Shown piece after piece: positions 25,301 through 34,735 of a stretch of DNA of 64,000 nucleotides. The DNA lies in NCBI RefSeq assembly GCF_000003815.2, contig NC_049991.1:18318037-18382036 (forward strand). Direction: 5' to 3'. The notes under the pieces were generated by a model. That model was not told the origin of the DNA and did no database searches. It worked only from the letters and a program-made list of their open reading frames with translations. The position numbers and the translations under genes are program-made. The DNA comes from Branchiostoma floridae. Its lineage: Eukaryota > Chordata > Leptocardii > Amphioxiformes > Branchiostomatidae. Within the stretch, counting starts at the first letter, position 1, and every line of letters starts with the position of its first letter.

Positions 25301-28300
25301 TCCTCGCCTACCCTGGGAGCGCGCAGATCGGCGAGGTCCAGGTCTTCGACACAGTCAACTTGGTAGGTGCAGGTTTGACAGTGGTATTTTACAAAATGAT
25401 TGTCTCCTGCATCCTCTCGGTTGTCAGGCAGACTAATGACTGTAGTTGTATATTTGTAAGTGAGCAAAGAGGTGCAGGTCTTCAACACAGTCAACTTGGT
25501 AGGTACGGTGATGACAATGATATGTAAGCATGTCTTGTAGGCCTTCCCTAAATTGGTGGAGGAGCAAAGAAAGACATTAAGTCAGAGTTATGGTGCAGAT
25601 CGTTATACAATTTCAACCATCCAATGCCGGCCGAGAATCCAAATTCTAAGGCAGCCTTTTCTTTCATGACAAACAATAATTGAATTTGTTGAGATGTATG
25701 CATGAATATCCCAAGAAAGGTCTCAGAACATGCAACCGTAAAACAATCGTACAACAAGTGATCAGATGCTTGATAAATTCAAAATTATTTTCTGTACAGA
25801 TCTTTTTACAGTCTACAGCCTTTTACAAGTTGTAAATCGTGAACAAAAGACATTTTTCATTCCAGCGTGCGGTAACCATGATTCCGGCTCACGATAGCCC
25901 CCTAGCGGCTTTACAGTTCAACGCACCAGGAACCAAACTAGCAACTGCTTCAGAAAAGGTTTGTCCATCTTTGTAATTATCTGATTACATATTTTTAATC
26001 TATATATATTACATCAATCAAAAACGAATTAATATACAGAAAAGAAAAACATGCAGGGGGATTTTCCAGACAAATGTTATAGTTAGATATGTTGCCAATT
26101 GAATTTTCACACATAAATTTCATTCAATGTTTTAGTTACATATGCCATAAAAATGTAGTATTTCTCCTTCTATCATGTTATGCAATAAAAAAATGTCAAC
26201 TAAATTTGTAATGTTTATCTGTTCACAGGGCACAGTTATAAGGGTATTCTCCATACCTGATGGACAGAAGTTGTTTGAATTTAGAAGAGGTGTTAAAAGG
26301 TAAGCAACAAGCAAAATTTATTTGCACACCTAGATAATAAAAAAAAAGCTTTTAGAAGAGGTATCAAAAGGTAAGCCTACAACTCTTCACTTGCACACCT
26401 AGATATTTAACCTTAATACTTATAGTGGCATCATTAGTTTTATGATCAAAGCTTTCCAGCATCTCTTGACAAAGCCACCTGTACATGTATTGATGTAAAC
26501 ACTCAGCTGGGCAACACTCTATATCATGTTTGATTAAACTGCAGTAGAAGACAGAAAAGTTGACATCAAATCAGATTTCTAACTTAATTTTGCATTCCCC
26601 AGGTGTGTAAGCATCTATTCCCTAGCCTTTAGTATGGACTCCGTGTTCCTGTGTGCATCCAGTAACACAGAAACTGTGCACATCTTCAAACTGGAGGGAC
26701 CCAAGGAGAAAACGTAAGGGGAACAAATTACATGTCACGTATACATAAAATTGTAATTCATTATCAACTGTATGTCTCATTGTTTTCATTCTACCCTATC
26801 CTTTTTATATAAGGGTACAAAACTTCAATGGAAGCCATGAGACATGTAATAACATTGTACATATGATATGATATTGCTCTTTTTTCATTAACTAAATGTA
26901 TAGCATTTTTTACGATGGAATTTAGATAATTTGAATATTGAATTACAAAAAGAAATACATTTCCGAGAGAACTTATCTGCATCTCAATTCTCAAAGAACA
27001 AAACACATGAATTACAGATGTTGAAAATATCACTGTAGTTGTTTATTGCCCTTATATAGACCTGATGATAGTTGTGTCTCCCCATGGGGTTTTCTGTAGG
27101 CCTGCCGGAACAGAAGAACCTCAGAGCTGGATGGGTTACTTCGGGAAGGCTCTGATGGGGGCTGGGAGTTACCTGCCCACCCAAGTCAGCGCCCTTATAC
27201 AGATCTAACATTGTTGTGTCTCCCTATGGGGTTTTCCTGTAGGCCTGCTGGAACAGAAGAACCTCAGAGCTGGATGGGGTACTTTGGGAAGGCTCTGATG
27301 GGGGCTGGGAGTTACCTGCCCACCCAAGTCAGCGACATGTTCAACCAGGGAAGAGCCTTCGCCATCGTCAAGCTACCGTTTGCCGGCCTGAAAAATATTT
27401 GTGCCCTCGCGATGTGAGTTGGTGCATGCTTGTCTGCAATCTGTAATGTTCTGTTGTCAGCATGCATATAAGCACTTGTAAGATGCATTAAGTTTTTATT
27501 TTTTTTATATTTCAAACTTTGCAAGTGTACTGAAGATAATAAAACCTGTCATAGACTAGTCCTTGATAACAGTCTAGATATATAGATAGCCTTAGTGTCC
27601 TTTTAGTCCAGCCAATTTTGAAAATGGAAAAATAATCTTTTCTTCATTGAAACACATAAAATATAAAGATTGACTGGCAAACTATAAGATGAAGTGTTTT
27701 AAGTGCTACTCTTTTTGTCAAAATCTTACAAGCTTTAATACACTCATTGAGAAGTGAATCGTGTCAGGTGTCATTATACTTCTCCATATAAATTTGAGAG
27801 ACAAATCCTAGAGGCAAGACAGAGAAAGAAGAAAGGGATAGAGGGGTCGAACACTGGAGAAGTGTTCACCTGCACCTTCTGTGGACCAGGCTACCATGCC
27901 AAGATTGGACTTATTAGTCATCAAAGGCACTGCCAGGCAAGAACTGTAACCAGTAACTGACTGAGGCCCTGATTGAAGCTGTCGACCGTCTCACGAGACA
28001 AAAAGAGCCGAAGAAGAGATAAATTTGTTCTACTCATTATGATATGATTGTGTAGATACTTGTCTATATTTCCATGTCCTGTTGTGTTCCAGAATAAGCA
28101 AGCTCCCCCGACTGTTGGTGGCCTCAGCAGATGGTTATCTGTACATCTACAATGTGGACCCAGCCGACGGGGGAGAGTGTATGTTACTCAAACAGCACAG
28201 GTAGGGAAAACCATCCATGTTGGGTAACAACCTAACCGAGCATTACAATGTATTTCCTTCTTTCCTTGTAAATCTGTACATTTTGAGTCAAAGATCAGAG

Positions 28301-30235
28301 GCAAGAAAATCCCCAACTATTTTGCATGGTCATTGTTCTTAGGAAAACTACAAACTACAAAAACACATTACACATCTTGAGAATGTTAACTTCTACACCC
28401 ACCACAAGGAAGAAACATTCCCCAATGATCTCTCAAATCCTCCCAAAAATCAAAAGTGGGTTTGCTTCTGCATCCAGATGTGACTGCTTCATCACAACTA
28501 CCTGTAGAAGAAAATATTTTATCATCTTCTTTGCCACTGTGAAATGAAATGAAATATATGAATGACTGAATGTTTCTTTCTTCCAGACTTGATGGCAGAA
28601 CAGACGGGACGGAATCCAGTGAGTCGCTGACCAGCGCCCCTCGGGACAAACCATTGACGGCGGCGGCGGGGCCCTCGTATGCTGCTAAGGTGATGTCCAG
28701 TCAACCCCAGTCCTCACCCCCCAAGGAGGCCTCACCACCTAAAGATGGTACGGTCTATCACATGTCTACTTAATGCACTGATATATAGTCAGCATCTTAG
28801 CTGTTACTTTCAGAAAATTCTGATTTCTTACACTGAAGTCTTGCTACAAATAAAAATGTCAATAGAGGGTTGCACACCTTCAGATGAATCTTTTGACAAA
28901 CTCCTTGAAGCTTGACGTTAACGGTGCACACACCAATTCTTCCGCGACAGGGGTCCTAGATAGTATGCGACAAAAATGTGACGAAAGGGTCTCAAGGGTC
29001 CATGTTTGAGTTCAAATTTCTCAACATTTAGCTACGGCCGCGTGGCGCATTGGTACAGTTGTACACCCGATCCCTCGATCTCGGAAGTTAAGCAACGCGG
29101 GGTCCGGATAGTGCGTGGATGGGGGACCAACCAAGGACGTCCGGATTGCTGTAGCCTCACGAAGTTTTCCACAAAATCGTCTTCCGGGAGGGACGTAAGA
29201 CGGGGGTCCCATGCTCGAGGAGGTGCCTCAACCACGTTAAATAGCCTCATTACTCATACTTGGGGTACCTACTGGCTGGCAAAATACACCAGATGATTAT
29301 AATCTGCTGCGGAGTGGCATTAAATACTGGCATGGCTAAAAAGCGTAAGAAGTGATATGTTTTTGGTGTAAATTGGTTTTGGGCCCGACTGTCACTTCCT
29401 TGTATTTCTACGCGTTGGAAGTGATTCGCCTGTTGACCCAGATTCCCCGTCCATATGCGTTCTGTGAGCCGTGTTGCTATGCCTCTCGCGTCGGGTTATT
29501 GTGAAAATCTCAGTGTTACGATTTTCTTTATTTTTTGCTTGATTAATCTTAGGTGTATTCTCTTTCCGGCAATATCAGTCATTTTCATGACTAAAATATA
29601 GGTGATGGGTTTATTTCCACGTCAAAATGCCCCTTTTTTTGCATACTTTTTTATGTGAAAAAATTTTTCTCCCCCAAATATTACGAAAAGTAGAGAGAGT
29701 GAAGAAACTGAAACCCGGCTGTTCTTAAAGCTAGAGTGATACCCTTCATTCCCATATATGGCTTTTCTGCTTTAGATATATTTTCTTGAAGAGACGGCCT
29801 CTCCACTTGAGGGTGCGCAGCCTCGATTTGAGACCCCAAATAAACTGGGGTGTGCGCCGGTAAGAAATTTGTTCAGTTCCCTGGAGCCATACACAGATAT
29901 AGAGTGGAACAATTTTCCAATGCTTATGTACATGTACATGTAATATCTTATCTCCTCAGCAGACGGCTGTACGGCTAAGGCACACAGCCACGAGGGGACC
30001 ACAGTTCTCATATACTGAGTACTACAATAGAACAGTGTTCCAATGCTTATGTTATTTCTTTTATTTAGACCTGTACCATTACGGAGGGAGCCCCCAGTCG
30101 GGAGGCGCAGTGGGGGGACCACAGTTCCCCTCAGGGGCACCGCCGTATTTGGCGGATGAAGACACCAGGGATCTGACCGGGCTGCGATTGGACGACGAAA
30201 ACGAGTTCCCTCCCATGACGCACCACAACGACTGA
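19352..30235 (+). CDS. WIPI2: WD-repeat phosphoinositide-interacting protein 2 (WIPI2), autophagy PROPPIN
   Basis: Twelve exons: 19352-19422, 19559-19641, 21920-22005 (21917 is possible), 22512-22592, 25007-25201, 25866-25958, 26229-26299, 26603-26713, 27243-27413, 28093-28200, 28587-28747 and 30069-30235. Total 1398 nt, 465 aa, close to the vertebrate length. The protein opens [20 protein letters not shown] and folds as a seven-bladed beta-propeller (blade signatures [29 protein letters not shown]). The lipid-binding FRRG motif is at residues 221-224, so binding of PI3P and PI(3,5)P2 is expected. The later loop ([17 protein letters not shown]) and [12 protein letters not shown] blade follow. 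The C-terminal tail is Pro/Ser-rich and ends FPPMTHHND, like the vertebrate EHPPMI end. WIPI2 recruits ATG16L1 to phagophores. The wording fits WIPI2 over WIPI1. Partial exon duplications surround five introns. Confidence 0.97.
20120..20480 (+). repeat. Tandem pair of SINE-like units in WIPI2 intron 2
   Basis: Two diverged copies about 195 bp apart share GTCATTATCTGCCTCACAGT, GAGACACTG and ATGTAAAACTACCTGT. The motif TGGTTCAATCCTGGCTGG resembles a degenerate tRNA B box. Confidence 0.5.
20658..20842. mobile_element. pogo/Tc1-type MITE in WIPI2 intron 2
   Basis: Ends TACAGGAGAAGCCAGTTAAT and TTAAGCGGCTTTTAACTGTA are imperfect inverted repeats, each followed inwards by TGCAC. Terminal TA fits a TA target site. 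The interior repeats TTATTGCAC-type motifs. No coding capacity. Confidence 0.6.
21490..21937 (+). repeat. 76-bp minisatellite copying the WIPI2 exon 3 acceptor
   Basis: CAATGCTACA recurs at 21490, 21580, 21656, 21732, 21808 and 21884 (spacings 90, then four of 76). Each unit carries CTCTAAAGCAG or CTCTGAAGCAG followed by AAAGTGAGGATGTGTGCA, the exact acceptor and first bases of exon 3. The last unit runs into the true exon. Five decoy acceptors therefore precede the real one. The acceptor is a NAGNAG type (AAGCAG), so exon 3 may start after either AG with one Ala of difference. Confidence 0.92.
22139..22253. repeat. Foldback repeat in WIPI2 intron 3
   Basis: GTCCATCTTGTT at the left and AACAAGATGGAC at the right open about 45-nt arms of roughly 85% complementarity, including TTGCGAGAGTGCA/TGCACTCTCGCAA. 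Probably a small MITE. Confidence 0.7.
23555..23720 (+). mobile_element. tRNA-derived SINE-like fragment
   Basis: GGGTTTGAAGCCCCTATCG resembles a B box. It is followed by GAGAAAGGCACTTTACA and TGTAAAGATGGGAACC, the body typical of deuterostome tRNA-type SINEs. The 5' A box is degenerate. It lies in WIPI2 intron 4. Confidence 0.5.
24225..24968. mobile_element. Second copy of the CAGGGCTCGAAATAC element, interrupted
   Basis: The left end CAGGGCTCGAAATACCACCT and right end TTTGAGCCCTG match the 8484-8796 element. The copy is split by a different element at 24260-24657. No clear target duplication is visible around this copy. A further right-end fragment lies just upstream near 24180-24213. Confidence 0.75.
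24260..24657. mobile_element. hAT MITE nested inside another element, 8-bp target duplication
   Basis: Terminal repeats CAGGCTTTTAGCTAGG and CCTAGCTAAAAGCCTG bound 398 bp. A perfect 8-bp direct repeat CACTGGTT flanks it (24252-24259 and 24658-24665), the hAT signature. It interrupts the older element at 24225-24968, giving a relative age order. The interior includes a GGGGGTCCGGGGG-type palindrome also present in the element of LUC7L3 intron 3. Confidence 0.88.
25077..25506 (+). repeat. Partial duplications of WIPI2 exon 5 with its donor
   Basis: The 3' part of exon 5 (from 25077) plus donor and some intron is repeated at 25238 (period 161). The copy ends in the same AACTTG|GTAGGT donor at about 25362. 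A third short copy of only the exon end and donor lies near 25469-25505. The second copy lacks an acceptor and is out of frame if read through, so these are decoys, not exons. Confidence 0.92.
26280..26400 (+). repeat. 71-bp duplication copying the WIPI2 exon 7 donor
   Basis: TTTAGAAGAGGTGTTAAAAG|GTAAGC (exon 7 end) recurs 71 bp later as TTTAGAAGAGGTATCAAAAG|GTAAGC at 26351. Both units continue into TTGCACACCTAGATA. The copy repeats part of the FRRG coding segment but has no acceptor. Confidence 0.88.
27049..27332 (+). repeat. 142-bp tandem duplication copying the WIPI2 exon 9 acceptor
   Basis: Unit 1 (27049-27190) and unit 2 (27191-27332) both hold the end of intron 8 (TTGTGTCTCC..GGGGTTTTC), an AG acceptor and the first 90 or so bases of exon 9. 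Using the first acceptor (exon from 27100) gives an in-frame TAA after the duplicated part, so the second (27243) is the productive one. Confidence 0.92.
27754..27960 (+). pseudogene. C-terminal fragment of a non-LTR retrotransposon ORF, C2H2 finger
   Basis: Open segment with [10 protein letters not shown] and then FTCTFCG...GLISHQRHC, a C2H2 finger of the kind found at the C-terminus of some LINE reverse transcriptases. A stop follows at 27958. No reverse transcriptase core is present. It sits in WIPI2 intron 9 in the sense orientation. Family assignment is from motif memory, not a search. Confidence 0.5.
29031..29290 (+). mobile_element. 5S rRNA-derived SINE (SINE3-like) in WIPI2 intron 11
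   Basis: Positions 29031-29157 resemble a 5S rRNA gene: GCTACGGCCG start, GATCTCGGAAGTTAAGCA, GTGGATGGGGGACCA and GCTGTAGCCT end, which include the internal control region. It differs from true 5S by an insertion (GTGGCGCATTGGTACAG) near 29042 that looks like a tRNA A box. A non-5S tail runs past 29157, so this is a SINE and not a 5S gene. Confidence 0.75.
29904..30127 (+). repeat. Diverged duplication copying the WIPI2 exon 12 acceptor
   Basis: CCAATGCTTATG at 29917 recurs at 30040, and GGGGACCACAGTTC at 29994 recurs at 30114, so a unit of 120-123 bp is duplicated across the intron 11/exon 12 junction. The upstream copy has its own acceptor TCTCCTCAG and an open 19-codon frame in the right phase ending TGA (ILIY-like end), so it could act as an alternative last exon. 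Confidence 0.7.
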
Positions 30236-30239
30236 CCCT

Positions 30240-30316
30240 GTCACCATGGCAACACACCCTGTTACCATGGCAACACATTCTGTCACAATGGCAACACATC
30301 CAGTCACCATGGCAAC
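30240..30316 (+). promoter_or_regulatory. Four RFX X-box-like palindromes at 21-bp spacing
   Basis: GTCACCATGGCAAC (30240), GTTACCATGGCAAC (30261), GTCACAATGGCAAC (30282) and GTCACCATGGCAAC (30303) are spaced exactly 21 bp. Three of the four match the RFX consensus GTNRCCNNRGYAAC fully. They begin four bases after the WIPI2 stop codon. Sequence is clear; function is not. Confidence 0.7.
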
Positions 30317-31151
30317 ACATCCGTCTCCTAGCAGCTTCCTCCTATAGCAGGACCAGGTGTCAATCATCAGGCCACACCTTTCATTCCATTCGTTTTCAGA
30401 CATTTTACAGTTTGATAATTCAATAAGAAGACAAAAAAGACTGAGGGCTGTGAAGAAAACTTTAGGTTTGTCCTAACTCTGATTTTCTGTTGATCTTCCT
30501 ATTCCACATTCTTCTTCCTTTTTTCCAAATTTTTCTTCTTTTTCTTCAAATCTGACTTCTGAGAATGCACAAATTTCAAACTGGTGTGGCCTTACCTGCA
30601 ATACCGTGTAACGTCCACAGGAGGCGCTGTTGTACCATATACAGTACTGGAAAATGACTGTAAAGCACAGAGAAGGATCATGGACAAGAGCAATCACATA
30701 ATGTAACCCCTCGAGGTCTTAAACCAATGATGGCTTCCATTATAAATGTAAATGATGTACCTAGGGTCTAACAATAGACTCTGTAGAGCTGGTTTTTCTT
30801 AGCGTATCCTGTGTGTTAGTCAAGTTATTTTATTTCCAGGTCCATTGAATCGATGATAAGTTAGGAGCTGCAAAGCTGGTATATGTTGTTCTCAGACCAA
30901 ACGATATGTGGTAATATCACGAAAGCTCCTCTGCTCTGTTAGTTAAACACAGTATATAGCTGAATTTTGTTTCTGCACCTGCATTGTAATCTTTCTGTAG
31001 GAAGAAAGTTCAGCTATCTGCTAGATATATAGTATTTTTTCAATGGAACTGCTTTTAAAAGTAAGCAGGGTCCTATACAAGAATGCAATGCTTTGCTGTG
31101 CAGTGTTGTTTTCCCCAGATTTGTGTGCATTTAGGTATGTTTTAGTTAGAA

Positions 31152-31157
31152 AATAAA
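31152..31157 (+). terminator. Poly(A) signal AATAAA, probable WIPI2 3' end
   Basis: GAAAATAAAG lies about 0.9 kb after the WIPI2 stop codon (30233-30235), which implies a 3' UTR of that length. Confidence 0.5.
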
Positions 31158-31844
31158 GTTTAAAAAAAAGATTTCTTGTCAAGCCAGTCCGGTTTCAGTG
31201 TTACCTGTGTTTATAAAGATGTTACATGTATGTGTACAGTCAGTGCTTCAAGACTGATCAGAAATATCGCAAATCTCAAAACCCTAGTCAGATAAACAGT
31301 GGCAAGTTTGATTTGGAAAAACACTGAGGACTTGGAATGTGCATTTAAAGCCAAATATCTCATCTGCAAAACTGGTGACAAGAATAATGGTACCATGGTA
31401 AAGTGGTAGATAAAAGATAATGTTTCAAACTTAACTTTTATCAGCGAACTCCACCAAGTGAACGACTCATGGGGTTAGAATTGATTACCTTGTTCAATTC
31501 TCAGTGTCTTTCCAGATCTGAAATGGCCATTGTTCATTGTCATAGATGGGTTTAAAGTTTAAACTGAAGTATTGATAACATTGTAAAGAATACAGAGTTG
31601 CTGTTGCTCTACCCAGAAAATTTCCTGTGATGTGTATAAACTGCTTGATTGTATCAGTCACCAGAGAAAATGTACATGTACAGTACAGCATGCTGGGACA
31701 CACGAAATATATGCTACAGTGTCTGTCTGTGAGAACTGTGTCTGTCTGGAAAACTGTCAGTGTCTATATCTGTGAATAGTTTCATCAGATTGGTACAAAT
31801 GTATGTCACCTAACAGCAAGACTCTTTGCACACAACGCAGTTTT

Positions 31845-32128
31845 TGTATTCCACTGACATTTTGGTGAGCATTGTCGCCTTCCTCAAGGCATTTCTGACT
31901 GGTTTTTATTGCACTGCAGTGTAGCCTGTGTTAACTCAATCTCTTGCTAGCTGGGGTAGGGTGGCGGCAATTGTAGGGCCGGCCACTAGGGGTGTGAGTT
32001 TAGTCAGGCTACACTGCAGTGTAGGTGTCACTGTAATAGCAATGAATGCTTCATACAGTACAATCTGAACCAGTCAGAATTGCCCTGAGGAAGGTCACAG
32101 ACGGTCATTGAAAACGTCAGTGGAATAA
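31845..32128. mobile_element. Foldback element with nested inverted repeats
   Basis: Outer arms: TATTCCACTGACATTTTGG on the left against ACGTCAGTGGAATA on the right, with CTTCCTCAAGGCA / TGCCCTGAGGAAGG between. Inner arms: CACTGCAGTGTAGCCTG (about 31912) and CAGGCTACACTGCAGTG (about 32005). No coding capacity. Confidence 0.65.
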
Positions 32129-32319
32129 AACACTTTGATGTGTACAACAAGTCTTGTTATTCCGTCAATGTCCATATCAGACTGCCTGCTGAACTGTGCT
32201 CTTTCACACAAAACTGTAACTAGACAGTAAGAAGGACAAATGTATTGTGTCTGGTTTGTGGCGTTTCTGTTCTTCATATATATGAAGTGGGATGCATGAT
32301 CCCCTTTGTTGTGAAAACT

Positions 32320-32501
32320 TAATCTCCAAGCAGATCCTACTGTAGCAGAAGATAGTATCAAAAGCTGGCAGAGGAGTGAAGCCGGCTTAGGAGTGTGTTT
32401 CGCTACCTGAGCTGCAAGGCAAATGGACACCTCTTGGCTGACTACACTCCTTGGCCAGTTTGGTACTATCTTATGCCATTGTAGGATCTGCTTGTAGATT
32501 A
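32320..32501. mobile_element. MITE, TAATCTCCAAGCAGATCC family, copy 1
   Basis: The left end TAATCTCCAAGCAGATCCTA is mirrored by TAGGATCTGCTTGTAGATTA at the right. Further internal symmetry (AGATAGTATCAAAAGCTGG / CCAGTTTGGTACTATCTTA). Two more copies lie at 39458-39643 and 40449-40641. Confidence 0.8.
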
Positions 32502-34189
32502 GTGAAAACTGACAATGCAACAAAGGCATTGTGATTGACAGCAAAAAGAATATTGTCTCTCCTATTGTGATGAAGTAATCTTGTATTACAGGAAAACAAT
32601 TTTGACACATTTGTAGATTTGCACAGAAATGATGCCAGCAATCTTCTGTACTGTTTGTGTAAAAGTTTCATTTTGGCACGTTTATCATGTATACGTATGC
32701 ATACATACATATACAAAATGTAGATATGAAAGACCTGTGTAGGGAAGAGAAAAACGGACATATCTGTTCATGTGTGTATGAACTACCTTGGATGAAGGTA
32801 AAATCGGTTTTATGAAGAGAATCTTGCCATTTATGTTTCCATAAATGTTCCTCAGAATGATTTGATGCTCCAGTTAATGTTCTAACAGTAAACCATTGGA
32901 ACCAATGAACAAAATGTTATGAAAACTAATGCAACAAAAAACACAACAGAAGAAAACAAATTTGTCATTTGTAAGTACTTCTAGATACTTTTGTGTGGAA
33001 AGTATTTATAGTATCTGGAATTTGAGAATTTATGGGAAAACAGCTAGAAAACATTACAGCGTTATGTTTCATGTTCATCACAGGTGAATTTGTTTGGAAA
33101 TTTTTCTTTGTTTTAGATTTGAAGAAGTTATTCAAAATGTGAAAAAGTATTCCAGTACAACAATTGAAGTTCTTCTCAACGTCTGTGGAAAAAAGTGACT
33201 TCAAAGATTCTTACTCTGCAGCTCAGAGTGCCTCCTGTCATGAAACATCATTTAGAATATGTTGAATCATATTGAAATAGGAGATTCTTAATGATGATCA
33301 CCTCTATTGCCTCATAAGTTCACTTGTAGTTGTAATACTTGTGATATTTTCTCATGCAAGATGATAATACTCTAAGGATTGAATACCATGTACCCAATGC
33401 AAAGCATCTTTGTATTTACCAAACACTAAATGAGTTCACAATGTCAGTAGATAGACGAGAGGGGGATAGCTGGAGGACTTTTACATTGATTTAGAAAATG
33501 TCTTCTTTTTCATAGCTGTTGAGCCATGAAATTGACCAATACAAAGCTACATGTATCATGTTCTATCAGAAAGCTTCTGTTAAAATGTGAAAGGATGCAA
33601 ACATACAGTAGCCGTGCATGACACAATCTGTTGGTTTTCTTATCAGCAGAGTTCTTGTTTTAAGTTGTTATAATGTATAATATTAAGGCTACATTGAATG
33701 CTACCTTGCTACTTTCTGAGTTAAAGTTGAACCAAACTGTAATTATAATCAATGATGATTTCTGCTTTTGAATTTTAGGTGAGTATACAATATGTAAGAG
33801 AAGAGTGTTTTACTACTAATTATGACTGTTGGTTGCTAAGACTGATATTTAGGGAATTTTTTGTTTGTTTTCCAGTTTTCAGCTAAGTTAAACGTTAACA
33901 AGAATTATATTGAAACCTGCTCATGTACAAACTGGATGTTACAAAATATGGAAATTAAAAGAATTGATAATGTAAATAATCATGGGTATGTGTGGTATTA
34001 TTGACTTTGACTTTATTGACGATGAGACAGGTCATTACAAGGGTCTGCCTAGGCAGCTTTGGGCTGATAGTGGCAGAACCTGCAAAAATGCAGACGAGCA
34101 TACAAAGAATTCATAACAAGAAATTATTTACCTCAATGTTGTATACTTATCCATTTTTGAGCATGCATGTTTAACGAGCATGTTGGACA
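32502..34189. other. AT-rich intergenic stretch, no gene seen
   Basis: No reading frame with splice sites or conserved motif was found on either strand. Confidence 0.6.
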
Positions 34190-34276
34190 AGCTATATCAT
34201 AGCTCCTGAGTCTCTTCTGTCCTGGTCTCTGTATTTGCATAGAGGACAGAAGACACGCGAAAGCTATGATACGGCT
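34190..34276. repeat. Foldback repeat
   Basis: ATATCATAGCTCCTGAGTCT..TTCTGTCCT pairs with AGGACAGAAGACACGCGAAA..GCTATGATA. A related, shorter hairpin lies at 59611-59680. Confidence 0.6.
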
Positions 34277-34576
34277 GGACACCAGGCTAGAACAACCCTT
34301 CTTCTATGACGTTGCATTCTCCATGTTTGTCCATCTTCAGTGCTTGCAGCCTAAGAAAGGCAGAGCCTTTGTCAATGTGCTATGCTCCTGAAGCAAGTGG
34401 CCATGGCATGTGTGAGAGTGAGTTTATCTTTTTACTTTACCTTTGCCTGTTGAAGGCAATGTTTTGGTAGCATTGTGTATGTGTCTATACATGTGTGGAT
34501 TTCATAACTAGAGAAGGTCTGGATGGATTGTTCTCATATTTTGTATGTATATTGGTTTGGATTTCTCATGTTCTGG

Positions 34577-34735
34577 ACATGGTAGCCTGCAGTATTTTTA
34601 GCTTCCACAAGACGTCGCCTGTACGGTTACGCAGCTTCAAGCATTGTGCATTACCAGGGGCAATCTGTAGTACTTGTAGCTGCCACAAGGCGTCGCTTGT
34701 ACGGTTACAATACGCTGCTAACGTGCTGACCGTGT
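34577..34735 (+). repeat. 79-bp direct duplication
   Basis: TTCCACAAGACGTCGCCTGT followed by ACGGTTAC recurs as TGCCACAAGGCGTCGCTTGT followed by ACGGTTAC. Two copies, no coding signal. Confidence 0.7.

Noticed and set aside
25238..25366. Second copy of exon 5 as a real exon of WIPI2
   Set aside because: It lacks an acceptor AG, and read-through from exon 5 is out of frame and terminates.
27100..27206. First copy of exon 9 as the productive exon
   Set aside because: Reading on from the duplicated part meets TAA in frame; the second copy gives the full conserved sequence.
29031..29157. Functional 5S rRNA gene
   Set aside because: Contains an insertion in the 5' third and several changes, and continues into a non-5S tail; a SINE fits better.
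30120..30403. Minus-strand Cys-rich frame over the X-box repeats
   Set aside because: Produced by translating the 21-bp repeat; no splice or start evidence.
32095..32610. 171-codon minus-strand frame
   Set aside because: Runs through two foldback/MITE elements and has no domain.
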